Positions 18,718 to 27,147 of a stretch of DNA of 64,000 bases are shown here, piece by piece. Location of the stretch: NCBI GenBank assembly GCA_024644535.1, contig JAHEKX010000005.1:1-64000 (forward strand), in the 5' to 3' direction. A program made the translations under genes and the position numbers. This stretch comes from Gammaproteobacteria bacterium (GTDB lineage: Bacteria; Pseudomonadota; Gammaproteobacteria; Pseudomonadales; Halieaceae). Numbering within the stretch: the stretch's first letter is position 1; every line of letters starts with the position of its first letter. The notes under the pieces are model-generated. The model saw only the letters and a list, made by a program, of their open reading frames with translations. It was not told the DNA's origin and searched no databases.

Positions 18718-19785
18718 TTACAAGCCTTTCTTCACCAAATTTATATCACTGCTACCCGCTGGGAGCGAGAATAAAACGCCGTCTTGACCAATGGTGTAGT
18801 CCTTAAACACATCTTGGGCGCCGTCTAAGAATAGTTGTGCCTGTCCTGGTACAACTAAGGGCGGTACGATGTGGTAGTACAGTAAATGCTTAACGCCCGC
18901 CTCTTTTGCCGTTTCGGCCGCATCCAGCGGGCTGGCGTGATAATCCAATATGTCGGTGGTGACTTTTGCTAATACCGCCACGTCTTTTTTTACTGCCGCG
19001 TCATGCATTAGGTTTACAAGGTTTGGTGCCAGTGCTTCATGTACCAGTAAATCAATGTTCTTAGCGTGCTGAATGATCGTATCTGATTTAACTGTGTCAC
19101 CTGTAATTAATGCCGTGCGACCTTTGTAGGTAAACTTATAGCCAACGGCTGGGTCGACTGGCGAATGGTCGACGGCAAAGGTCTCGATTCTAAGGTCGGA
19201 AGTCTCGATCAACACCAACGACGCGCCCTCTTTTGGTTTGTCGAAGCTGTTGGCCAGCATACCTGCGCCGCTTAAAGGTGCCACTGTGTCTCCATGGTGA
19301 GCATGGCGGTACATCGTGTCTAATTGATAGGCCATATTAAAGCCCTTAACGATATTCTCGACACCTGTAGCGCCATAAACAGGTAGCGGTGATGTATTGG
19401 CATCATTCACCCAGCGCAGTGTCGCTAACTCACCCAGGCCATCGATGTGGTCCGAATGAAAATGTGTTAAGAGTACGGCGTTTATGCTTCCCGGTTGCAT
19501 ACCCATACGAATTAGATTGCGAATGCCGTCAGTACCCGCATCGACAACAAATAGCTGTTTGCCTGCCGCCACGGCTACGCAGGGACCCGACGCTTTCGGT
19601 GCTGGCAAAGGGCCTCCGGCTCCGCACAAGCCAAGGTGCAGACCATCGGGTAATTCATTTAATACATTGCGGCCCATCTGTTTGTTCATTCCTGCTTCCA
19701 GGATGCGCTGCGCGATGTTCTCTTTCTGTACTACCACAGTAAGGCCAAGCGCGATGACAAGGGTAAAAACAATACCTTTTTTCAT
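18718..19785 (-). CDS. exported or membrane-anchored MBL-fold metallo-hydrolase
   Basis: Metallo-beta-lactamase-fold hydrolase, 355 residues. The first 20 residues form a signal anchor (GIVFTLVIALGLTVVV). Metal ligands are evident in HFHSDHIDG, in the GDT turn and in a late YYHI histidine. The layout resembles RNase Z/arylsulfatase-type MBL proteins, but export argues for a small-molecule ester or sulfatase-like substrate; this is inference. AAGGAAC lies before the ATG. It converges with the SDR gene, with only 70 bp between. Confidence 0.85.
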   Translation of the reverse strand: MKKGIVFTLVIALGLTVVVQKENIAQRILEAGMNKQMGRNVLNELPDGLHLGLCGAGGPLPAPKASGPCVAVAAGKQLFVVDAGTDGIRNLIRMGMQPGSINAVLLTHFHSDHIDGLGELATLRWVNDANTSPLPVYGATGVENIVKGFNMAYQLDTMYRHAHHGDTVAPLSGAGMLANSFDKPKEGASLVLIETSDLRIETFAVDHSPVDPAVGYKFTYKGRTALITGDTVKSDTIIQHAKNIDLLVHEALAPNLVNLMHDAAVKKDVAVLAKVTTDILDYHASPLDAAETAKEAGVKHLLYYHIVPPLVVPGQAQLFLDGAQDVFKDYTIGQDGVLFSLPAGSSDINLVKKGL

Positions 19786-19923
19786 TATAAGTTCCTTGTT
19801 ATTTTCGGGCTCTTAGATTTGCCCAATGTTATCCCATAAAGATGTATCCACCACAAGCAAGTAATGCCCAGTGTTTTTGCTTTAAAGAATGGTAAAGTAT
19901 CGTCCCACCTTTAAGGGCATCGT

Positions 19924-20667
19924 ATGACTTTATCGATTGATCTAGTGCTGACCATTTGGTTAGCTGTAGCCTTGGCTTCTGTTTTGCGTGCGTTTACAGG
20001 GTTTGGCTTTGCCTTGGCAGCAGTCCCTATTTTTACCTGGGTATTGCCGCCACCGCTGGCTGTGGTCTTAAGTGCGTCGTTGGTGTGTGCTACCAGCTCG
20101 CTACGCTTTGGTGCATTCAAGCAGTCTCTACCCAAGCGCAAACTCACCGGTTTAATACTGGCTTTAATTGTATTTTCGAGCGTCGGCGTCGTATTTTTGT
20201 CCTCACTGGATCGTTCGAAGTTTCAGTTGCTGGCAGGCATCATGTTACTTAGTGCGTCCGCCTTGCTGGTATTTAGTTCGCGGTTTTCATTTTCGGGAGG
20301 CAGGTTTAAAGATCTTTTTACGGGCAGTGCCGCAGGCTTACTGAATGGTTTGCTGTCGATGCCTGGCCCACCTTTGATAGTGTATGTGCTGGCTACCGAG
20401 AAAGACCCGGCCCAAAGCCGGGCGCTACTGATGACCTTGCTGCTCGCTTCGGCGGCATTGGCCTTAGTTAACTTTGGATTCATGGGCTTTGTCACCGTCG
20501 ATAGCCTTTGGCTGTTTATGTTGGCGTGGCCTGTCATGTTGTTGGGTGATCATCTGGGCAACCACTGGTTTGCAAGATATGGGTCTAAGCAATACCGCCG
20601 TGTTGCTATAAGCGTACTGGTGTTGATCGCGTTGTCTTCTATTGCATCTGGTCTAGGGCAACTGTAA
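19924..20667 (+). CDS. TSUP (TauE/SafE) family anion exporter
   Basis: A 247-residue membrane protein with about eight helices and the two-fold internal symmetry of the sulfite-exporter TauE/SafE family. Recognisable stretches are RAFTGFGFALAAVPIF near the start and GLLNGLLSMPGPP at the second repeat. Family members move sulfite, sulfoacetate or other organic anions out of the cell; the substrate here is not evident. It is transcribed divergently from the MBL gene. Confidence 0.85.
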   Translation: MTLSIDLVLTIWLAVALASVLRAFTGFGFALAAVPIFTWVLPPPLAVVLSASLVCATSSLRFGAFKQSLPKRKLTGLILALIVFSSVGVVFLSSLDRSKFQLLAGIMLLSASALLVFSSRFSFSGGRFKDLFTGSAAGLLNGLLSMPGPPLIVYVLATEKDPAQSRALLMTLLLASAALALVNFGFMGFVTVDSLWLFMLAWPVMLLGDHLGNHWFARYGSKQYRRVAISVLVLIALSSIASGLGQL

Positions 20668-20700
20668 CTTGCCGCTCCTTACGCAACTTGTGACATAGAA

Positions 20701-20984
20701 ATGACAAAATCTGCAGATCCCTTGGTAACCGACGGCCGTCGTTAGCACAGCGCTGGCGCTACGAAGCTCTGCGCCATAACTATGCAGGTTATCAGCGAGC
20801 TTTGAAGAATGATAGCTTCGACTGGTTGCCGGAACTCGCGTCTTTGCCTGCGGCTTTGCAATATTCAATCGAGGCGCAGCTGTCGTTTGAATATTGGGAT
20901 CGCCTGCGCGACCATCAGGGTTTAAGTAAAGACGAAGCCACGGCCTCTGTCACAGAGACTTTAGCGCGCCTATTGGGACCTTAA
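20701..20984 (+). pseudogene. small gene with an apparent -1 frameshift
   Basis: An ATG at 20701 opens MTKSADPLVTDGRR and then meets TAG at 20743. In the -1 frame the reading continues with LAQRWRYEALRHNYAGYQ and stays open to TAA at 20982-20984, giving a plausible protein of about 94 residues if joined. The second part has normal codon use but no good start of its own (only CTG/TTG codons). I do not recognise the family. It may be a recent frameshift, a sequencing error or programmed slippage; there is no obvious slippery heptamer. Its stop overlaps the stop of the convergent DsbA-fold gene by 3-4 bp. Confidence 0.5.
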
Positions 20985-22330
20985 GGTGTTTCTATTTGGT
21001 CAATGAGTTGAGCAAAACGCCACAGCCGATCTTGCCCCCAAGCTTGAGCCAGTACTTCACCGTTAGGCGCGATCAGTCTGAAACTGGGGACACCCCAACT
21101 TCCCCAGGAATACATGTCTTGTCGGTTTTGCTCTAAGGTTTCGCCCCAACCCGGTTTGTTTAGGTAGGTCTTAGCCTCTTTCCAGGGTAAGCCAGCGCGT
21201 TCGCAAATCGTTTTCAAACCGCGATTAGAAAGCGAATTGATCCCCTCGCAGAAAGCGCCATCCATAAAGCTCTTTAAATAGGCGCGTTCTACCCCTTTTT
21301 CTATGGCTAAGGGATAGATCGAAAAACCGCGGATAACGCCTTCGCCAATCGGGTCGTAAAAATTGCCAAAGCCCAATTTGTTTAATGCTTTTGCTTCCCG
21401 CGCGCAATCACTCATTATATACGCACCTTTGGTGCGTGTAAGCGTTACGCCCCGCATTACCATCGGCAAGACGGGTTTAAGCGTTAGTTCTGCACCTGCT
21501 CGGTCTGCAAGTTCGCATACAGCGTCAAAGCATATGGCAGAGTAGGGTGATCGTAGGCTAGGGTAGCATTCTAGCTGGTAGCCTTGACTCAAGGTTCGTG
21601 TGGGCAGTGTGGCTTGTCTGGGAAATAAAATGTTGCCACAGACCTCTAATCCCTGAAGTCGTTGCTCTAAGTGGTACAGTCGGTCAATTCCCCAATACCA
21701 CTCGCCCTCATAGTGCAGCATGGCACCCGCGTAGTGGCCAAGCTCTTGCTGATATTTTGAGCCTTCGGCAATGGCGGCCTCCGCTACAGAGAACGCATCC
21801 GCTTTGTAATCAGCACTTTCGAGTTCGCCAGACCACAGGCAATTGCCCAAGGTAATTAGCTCATCGATAGGGAGGGCGCCATTGGTCAATAACTGGCTCG
21901 CTTGTATGCTCGCGACTTTGATGGCGTCGTCACTGGGCACATAAGTACCATAGTCAAAATATAGGCCATAACCCGGCGCCACAAAAGCCGCATCGGTGCG
22001 CGCCAGCGCAATTAATAATTCTGGTTCAGGATTGTTGTTGCCGGATACCCCTTGAGTTAAGTGTCCAGAGAACGTTGCTGAGGTGTTGGCTTGAACGAGT
22101 TTAAGCGCTTGCATCAATAAATGTGAATACGGATCATCGACTTGGTAGAACACCTGAATATGATGGTCGCGGCCTTCTTTTTGGCGCAGCTGTTCAGCGC
22201 GCTCACGTTTTTGGGTGATCTGTTTATCACTAAGCCGGCTTTTTAGAACCTGTCTTTGCAAGAAGCGAAATAGACGCGATTGGGTGCTCGACGAGGCGCC
22301 GGTTTGGCGTGTAATAGTAGGTTGTGACAT
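20981..22330 (-). CDS. tandem DsbA/HCCA-isomerase-fold protein
   Basis: A 449-residue cytoplasmic protein that appears to hold two thioredoxin-fold domains of the DsbA/2-hydroxychromene-2-carboxylate isomerase/GST-kappa type. Each begins with a comparable strand and active-site turn: VFYQVDDPYSH (residues 60-70) and ECYPSLRSPYS (254-264). Neither has CxxC, so a disulfide oxidase role is unlikely; the Ser in SPYS is the glutathione-contact position in the isomerases. The end (WGSWGVPSFRL, then AWGQDRLW) is typical of the family. A basic 55-residue leader precedes domain one. Function unknown. Confidence 0.75.
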   Translation of the reverse strand: MSQPTITRQTGASSSTQSRLFRFLQRQVLKSRLSDKQITQKRERAEQLRQKEGRDHHIQVFYQVDDPYSHLLMQALKLVQANTSATFSGHLTQGVSGNNNPEPELLIALARTDAAFVAPGYGLYFDYGTYVPSDDAIKVASIQASQLLTNGALPIDELITLGNCLWSGELESADYKADAFSVAEAAIAEGSKYQQELGHYAGAMLHYEGEWYWGIDRLYHLEQRLQGLEVCGNILFPRQATLPTRTLSQGYQLECYPSLRSPYSAICFDAVCELADRAGAELTLKPVLPMVMRGVTLTRTKGAYIMSDCAREAKALNKLGFGNFYDPIGEGVIRGFSIYPLAIEKGVERAYLKSFMDGAFCEGINSLSNRGLKTICERAGLPWKEAKTYLNKPGWGETLEQNRQDMYSWGSWGVPSFRLIAPNGEVLAQAWGQDRLWRFAQLIDQIETP

Positions 22331-22410
22331 GCTGCCTTTTTACCCTTGATATTGTTATAGCGATGAGTGTGCCACAGGAGCGTAATAGGCAATAGAGCCC
22401 ATGGCAGAGT

Positions 22411-23073
22411 TTACAGCTGGGTGCTTGCCTTAAGTTTTGCCAAAAGCTTCAGTTGCGCTTCTTTGTCTAGAGGTTTTTGCGCTTGGGGCTCAGGTGCGGG
22501 CAATGCAGGCATTTCGAAAGCCTCGCCTTGTAGCACTCGCTCAAGATACTTTTGGTAGTGCTGCTCAAAAGCCTTAAAAGCTTTGGCTTCAGGCTCGTTC
22601 GCTAGTGTGAACCATCCAGTATCGCGGCCGGCAAGATACACGATGGGGTGGCTCCAGCTTTGGCTCGCTTTGGGCGAGGGAGCTTGGCAGGCCTGAAGGT
22701 AGGCTTGGTGCGCATCGGGCAAGCCAGACTCATTGAGTTGCGCTAAACATTGCTCATGCATTCGGCTGAGGGTTGGTAGGTACTCACTTTTTTCGATGGC
22801 GCTTTTTGCGGCTTGCAACAATATTCTAACGGAATATTTGTTTAGCGATTCCAGCCACAGTTTTTTGACCTGTTTAACCTGCTCAGCGTCTGGATAAGCC
22901 GCGTAATACTGATTGTGGTAGTTCAGCCGAAATAGCGCAAATATTTGGTTAATGGCTTCAACGTACTCTTCGCGTGGTGGTTGTGTGCTATGGGATGCGC
23001 GAGCAGGCTCAGGCAGACTCTTGCCCAAAGATTCAATCTGGTCGGCGATGTCGCTAATCGATTTTTTGCTCAT
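22411..23073 (-). CDS. lambda-P-like helicase-loader candidate
   Basis: A 220-residue protein whose central part (about 35-115) resembles bacteriophage lambda replication protein P: INQIFALFRLNYHNQYY, then a Lys/Trp helix (VKKLWLESL), then YLPTLSRMHEQC. Lambda P recruits and loads the host DnaB helicase. The C-terminal third is Pro/Ala/Gln-rich with a charged end. The gene starts 10 bp after the DnaT-like gene, so the two should be co-expressed, echoing the phage O-P pairing. No phage structural genes are nearby, suggesting a domesticated chromosomal loader. The loader role is inference. Confidence 0.7.
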   Translation of the reverse strand: MSKKSISDIADQIESLGKSLPEPARASHSTQPPREEYVEAINQIFALFRLNYHNQYYAAYPDAEQVKQVKKLWLESLNKYSVRILLQAAKSAIEKSEYLPTLSRMHEQCLAQLNESGLPDAHQAYLQACQAPSPKASQSWSHPIVYLAGRDTGWFTLANEPEAKAFKAFEQHYQKYLERVLQGEAFEMPALPAPEPQAQKPLDKEAQLKLLAKLKASTQL

Positions 23074-23083
23074 TATTGTGCCT

Positions 23084-24172
23084 CTACTGCGCCCAAGAAG
23101 TATCGCTAAGATCTTCGCTTAGACTGCGGCCTCGGGTACTGCTTGTTGCCTCGTTGGTCAATTGATGCTGCTTGGCCCAGTGGTATTTTACGTGTTGCAA
23201 GAACTTACTGTTCCAAGACGTTTGAAGCTGGTTTGAGTCTCGCCAAAAAACAATAAATTCGGGTAACAAGTCATTGGCGAAGGTTGCGTCAATATGCGAT
23301 AGCGTCAAGATATCATAAACGTCGCTACTGGGGGTCCAATCGGGTGTTATGCGCGTTGGTTCGGTACTGTGCTTAATGGCTGATGTGTAGCGAGCCCATT
23401 GCAAACGAATGTGCTGTATGAATCTAGAATTGAGTTCTTTCGGGTGACTGCCGCGTTCTTTCCAGTACAGCACAAACTCGGGGATGGCTTCGTTGACGAA
23501 ATCTGGATCTACACCATTGCGATTTAAAATTTCCAAAGCATCGGCATTAGGGCGCCAGTTGCTATCTAAGCGCGCGGGTTGATCTACCTCGAAGTTAGTC
23601 GCTGTTTTGGGCGCTTGCTGGCGTCGCCATTGGCCAATGACATGCGTCCTGAATTTGTTTTCCCATGCATGTGAAGGTTCATCGCGCTCGCGCCAGTACA
23701 AAATAAAATCTTCCAACTGATCTAATGCAAACTGGCGTGGAATGGCGTGGTTCAATTGCAGTAACTGCAGAATATCCTCGCTGGGTGACCAATTGTTCCT
23801 TAGCGTTTGTGCCCGCCGCAGAGTAGGCTGAGGCGTCGACGGCGGCTGGATACTTTGCTGTATGGGTTGATTAAAGGCAAAGACTAACTCGTCATTGCTA
23901 TGCAGCGGCGGAGAGTCGATTAAAATAACGGCTTTTTCGACCAAGTTACGACTAATTCTATGCAAATCGGCCGGTGTCCAAAATCCACAATGGTTTAGCA
24001 GCTGTTGGCGTGGTAGCGTAAACCATTCAAAACCGCGCCGAGCCTGGCTAGTCGAGTGTTGCGTGAGTGTATCAAGCTGTTGCAGTAGAATAGCTTCTTC
24101 CAAGCCAATGGTCGCGGCAAGTGCTGGCGAAAACACCATTGACGTTTCTGGAAGTAAAGACGATCGGGGCAT
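23084..24172 (-). CDS. primosomal protein with three DnaT-like ssDNA-binding domains
   Basis: 362 residues. The N-terminal part (about 10-100) looks like a winged-helix replication-initiation domain. Three copies of a DnaT-like domain follow at residues 127-186, 205-262 and 277-336. Each has a Trp-x-Pro start, then an FxxYW/FxxFW segment (EDFILYWRER, PEFVLYWKER, PEFIVFWRDS), then a basic helix ending in QW or HW. E. coli DnaT has one such domain and acts in PriA-dependent replication restart. Three copies suggest extended single-strand DNA binding. The gene is divergent from radA (52 bp apart) and upstream of the lambda-P-like gene. Confidence 0.8.
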   Translation of the reverse strand: MPRSSLLPETSMVFSPALAATIGLEEAILLQQLDTLTQHSTSQARRGFEWFTLPRQQLLNHCGFWTPADLHRISRNLVEKAVILIDSPPLHSNDELVFAFNQPIQQSIQPPSTPQPTLRRAQTLRNNWSPSEDILQLLQLNHAIPRQFALDQLEDFILYWRERDEPSHAWENKFRTHVIGQWRRQQAPKTATNFEVDQPARLDSNWRPNADALEILNRNGVDPDFVNEAIPEFVLYWKERGSHPKELNSRFIQHIRLQWARYTSAIKHSTEPTRITPDWTPSSDVYDILTLSHIDATFANDLLPEFIVFWRDSNQLQTSWNSKFLQHVKYHWAKQHQLTNEATSSTRGRSLSEDLSDTSWAQ

Positions 24173-24224
24173 ACTGGGTCGCTTGTTGAGTTAAATTTTA
24201 AACCTTGGTAGCTAAGGGTACCTC

Positions 24225-25604
24225 ATGGCGAAAGCAAAAACAGCGTTTGTCTGCAATGAATGTGGATCGGATTACGCGAAATGGCAGGGGCAGTGCAGTG
24301 ATTGCGGCACTTGGAACACCCTAGTGGAGTTTAAGCTTGGCCCGGCCGCCGGTGCCAAGCGCAGCAAAAGCCAAACGACCAGTGCGAATTACGCAGGGGT
24401 GCGAAGTGAGGCCAAGCGCTTAAGTGAAATTGATCTTGAGCAAACGCCTAGATTCAGTTCCGGTACGAGTGAATTTGACCGGGTTCTGGGCGGTGGGTTA
24501 GTGCCTGGATCCGCTATTTTGGTGGGCGGTCACCCTGGGGCAGGTAAAAGTACCTTACTGCTACAAACTATGTGTCATTTGGCAAAAGACCGTGAAGTAC
24601 TTTACGCCACGGGCGAAGAATCGCCGCAACAGATAGCGATGCGAGCCCACCGTTTAGAGTTGCCCGTTGATCGTTTGCAATTAATGGCAGAAACTAATAT
24701 CGATGCTTTATTGGCAACTGCAGAAGCCATTAACCCAGCGGTGATGGTGGTGGATTCAATTCAGGTAATGCACGCCGATGATATTACCTCGGCGCCGGGC
24801 AGCGTGTCGCAGGTTCGCGAATGTGCAGCGCGATTGACACGTTATGCGAAGTTATCTAACACCGTACTGTTTTTGGTCGGGCATGTGACAAAAGACGGAT
24901 CGCTTGCCGGACCGAAAGTTCTCGAGCACATGATCGATTGCTCGATTCTTTTAGAGGGCGATGCCGACAAGCGTTTTAGGACTCTGAGAGGCCAAAAAAA
25001 TCGTTTCGGCGCGGTCAATGAGTTGGGTGTGTTTGCCATGACCGACAAGGGTTTACGCGAGGTGAAAAACCCCTCAGCTATTTTTCTTGATCGTGGCCAT
25101 GAAGCGTCGCCCGGTAGCATCGTGATGGCAGTTTGGGAGGGCACTCGACCTTTATTGGTCGAAATTCAGGCCTTAGTCGATGACTCATCGCTGTCTAACC
25201 CAAGGCGCGTGGCAGTCGGACTTGAGCAAAATCGTTTGGCCATGCTGCTGGCGGTGTTGCACCGCCACGCGGGTCTGCAGCTGGGTGATCAAGACGTCTT
25301 TGCCAATGTGGTGGGCGGCGTTAAGGTGCTGGAAACCAGCGCTGACTTATCGTTGCTTGCTGCCATCGTCTCGAGTTTTAAAGATAGAATATTGCCGCGC
25401 GATTGGGTCGTATTTGGCGAGGTGGGTCTAGCAGGTGAAATTCGGCCCGTACCCAGTGGTCAAGAGCGTTTGGCCGAAGCAGCCAAACATGGCTTTAAGC
25501 ATGCCATCGTGCCCAAGGGCAATTTGCCCAAGCAGCCAATAGCTGGCCTAAAGGTTGTGGGGGTGTCTAAACTGTCCGAAGCAATGGACGCACTACAAAT
25601 TTAA
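24225..25604 (+). CDS. radA: DNA repair protein RadA
   Basis: RadA is a RecA-like, DnaB-type ATPase that promotes branch migration and processes recombination intermediates. The 459-residue protein has the N-terminal zinc finger (Cys10, 13, 24, 27) and Walker A GGHPGAGKST (101-110). The RadA-specific KNRFG motif lies in GQKNRFGAVNE, and the C-terminal Lon-like domain contains GEVGLAGEIRPV. All catalytic motifs are intact. Confidence 0.98.
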   Translation: MAKAKTAFVCNECGSDYAKWQGQCSDCGTWNTLVEFKLGPAAGAKRSKSQTTSANYAGVRSEAKRLSEIDLEQTPRFSSGTSEFDRVLGGGLVPGSAILVGGHPGAGKSTLLLQTMCHLAKDREVLYATGEESPQQIAMRAHRLELPVDRLQLMAETNIDALLATAEAINPAVMVVDSIQVMHADDITSAPGSVSQVRECAARLTRYAKLSNTVLFLVGHVTKDGSLAGPKVLEHMIDCSILLEGDADKRFRTLRGQKNRFGAVNELGVFAMTDKGLREVKNPSAIFLDRGHEASPGSIVMAVWEGTRPLLVEIQALVDDSSLSNPRRVAVGLEQNRLAMLLAVLHRHAGLQLGDQDVFANVVGGVKVLETSADLSLLAAIVSSFKDRILPRDWVVFGEVGLAGEIRPVPSGQERLAEAAKHGFKHAIVPKGNLPKQPIAGLKVVGVSKLSEAMDALQI

Positions 25605-25611
25605 CCCAGCG

Positions 25612-26259
25612 TTAGCGGGCAGCTTGTAGAGTTTCAAAAATGATTTCGCAATCGCGGTAAAACTGCTGTTGAGCGTCACCTAAGTAAGGCGCAATCATGG
25701 TCAATAACTGTAGCACTCCCCGGTGCATAGTGATTTCTGGGTCGCGTCTTCCGTGCAGCAAGTGATCAAACGAGAACCAGAAGGTCGCTGTTTGCGACAA
25801 GTTGTCGGCAATAGCATTTAGTTGTTGTTCTCGGGTATCAGCGTCATGGGCGATGAGCTGATCACACAAGGCGTAAAAGGCGGCGCGCTTTAGCGCCAAG
25901 ATGCGTTTGAAGCCGCGTTCGATTCTCGGGTAGCGGTCGATAAGGTCGGTTAAATTGTCGTAAATAAACCGGTAGTCGTGCATATCTTCTAGCAGCACAA
26001 ATAGGTAATACCAGTTGTTCTCAACAGAATCTTGATCGGCCAAGGGCGCGGCGATAGGCGCGGCTAATGTTTCGCTAATGCGCTGCTCGAACTGGTCGAA
26101 TAAAGCGGCAATAATGGGCTCTTTACCCTTGAAATGGTAGTACAGGTTGCCTGGGCTCATATCGAGTTCATCGGCAATTTCTAGGGCCGTCGTGTGCACT
26201 TCGCCCTGTTCGTTAAAAAGGTTTAAGGCGGTACGTAAAATACGATCACGAGTCTTCAC
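25612..26259 (-). CDS. phaD: TetR-family regulator, PhaD-like
   Basis: A 215-residue TetR-type repressor/activator. The N-terminal helix-turn-helix (MKTRDRILRTALNLFNEQGE, then LDMSPGNLYYHFKGKEPII) closely resembles Pseudomonas PhaD, the regulator of polyhydroxyalkanoate (PHA) genes. The ligand-binding half is helical. It sits just downstream of the phasin gene on the same strand, separated by a terminator, which supports a PHA role; no PHA synthase is in the window. It converges with radA, leaving 7 bp. Confidence 0.8.
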   Translation of the reverse strand: MKTRDRILRTALNLFNEQGEVHTTALEIADELDMSPGNLYYHFKGKEPIIAALFDQFEQRISETLAAPIAAPLADQDSVENNWYYLFVLLEDMHDYRFIYDNLTDLIDRYPRIERGFKRILALKRAAFYALCDQLIAHDADTREQQLNAIADNLSQTATFWFSFDHLLHGRRDPEITMHRGVLQLLTMIAPYLGDAQQQFYRDCEIIFETLQAAR

Positions 26260-26307
26260 AGGCCGACACTCTGTTTAGTTGGACACATTGTGGCATATTT
26301 TGCAGAA

Positions 26308-26335
26308 ATAAAAAAAAGGGCCGCATAAGCGACCC
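26308..26335 (-). terminator. Rho-independent terminator of the phasin gene
   Basis: On the minus strand GGGTCGC pairs with GCGGCCC (one G-T pair, loop TTAT), followed by eight or more T residues. It lies 40 bp after the phasin stop and separates it from the PhaD-like gene. Confidence 0.85.
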
Positions 26336-26373
26336 ATAACATAAGGGATTCGTGGAATTCCTGGATGTATCCT

Positions 26374-26967
26374 TTAGGCGACCTTGTTAAGGCCAGCCGC
26401 TTTGCGCAAACGCTCGAAACGACCTTTGGCTTTTTCGATGCGTGCTTCAATCGCTTCACGATCAGCAAGTTTCGCAATGCCGAATTTGCTGGTGTCAATG
26501 TCAGCCAATTTGCCTTTGGCTTCACTTTCAACTTTTTCACCGCGAGCCACCAGTTCTTTGTACAACTCGCTGGCTTTGCCACGCTGAGCTTCCAGCTCTT
26601 CGTTCAAAGATTTTAAGCGGGTTTGCACTTGGTCAAAGGCTTTGCCATAAACGCCTAATCCTGCAAGCACTGCTTTGCGAGGTAACTCAAAAGCCGACTC
26701 TTTTGCTATTTCTGGCTTGGCTTTTGCGCGAGTTTTGGCCGCCGCTGGTTTTGCTTTGGCCGCAGCACGGCGAGCCGTAGTTTTGGTCGCGTCAGCTTTT
26801 TCAGTCGCGGTCTTACGGGCAGTGGGCTTAGTCGCCGTTTTTGTTACAGGTGCTTTTTTAACAGCGGTGGCACGACGCGTACGCTTTGGTTTCGCTTCTG
26901 CTTTAGGAGCAGCTACCTCTACCGCTGCTTCTACTACGTTTATTTCGGTTTTGATGTCTTCAGCCAT
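26374..26967 (-). CDS. PHA-granule phasin with N-terminal histone-like Ala/Lys domain
   Basis: 197 residues. Positions 20-89 form a histone-H1/AlgP-like stretch of Ala, Lys, Arg, Thr and Pro. Positions 90-197 are a PhaF/PhaI-type phasin (RKAVLAGLGVYGKAFDQVQ, then ELVARGEKVESEAKGKL and a coiled helix). Phasins coat PHA granules; the basic domain of PhaF binds DNA and helps partition granules. In Pseudomonas PhaF the phasin comes first and the basic tail last, so here the order is reversed. Ribosome site GGAGAAC is present before ATG. Low-complexity DNA may inflate apparent antisense frames. Confidence 0.85.
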   Translation of the reverse strand: MAEDIKTEINVVEAAVEVAAPKAEAKPKRTRRATAVKKAPVTKTATKPTARKTATEKADATKTTARRAAAKAKPAAAKTRAKAKPEIAKESAFELPRKAVLAGLGVYGKAFDQVQTRLKSLNEELEAQRGKASELYKELVARGEKVESEAKGKLADIDTSKFGIAKLADREAIEARIEKAKGRFERLRKAAGLNKVA

Positions 26968-27147
26968 GGTGTTCTCCTAAGCTATGTTTGAACTTGGGTT
27001 GCATATTAGTGAGCAAAATTAGAAAACACATACTAAAAATAAAAAAAATGTTTATTGCAGGTTTTATGATTCATTTGGGATCCACATCGGCTGTATTTTC
27101 GTAATTATCATTGCACAATTTCACCGTCACAATTTAGGACAAAATCA

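Noticed and set aside
20981-22330. Disulfide oxidase (true DsbA)
   Set aside because: No CxxC active site and no signal peptide.
22411-24172. Prophage remnant, because of the lambda O/P-like gene pair
   Set aside because: No integrase, structural, lysis or repressor genes and no att-like repeats are nearby; radA and housekeeping genes flank directly.
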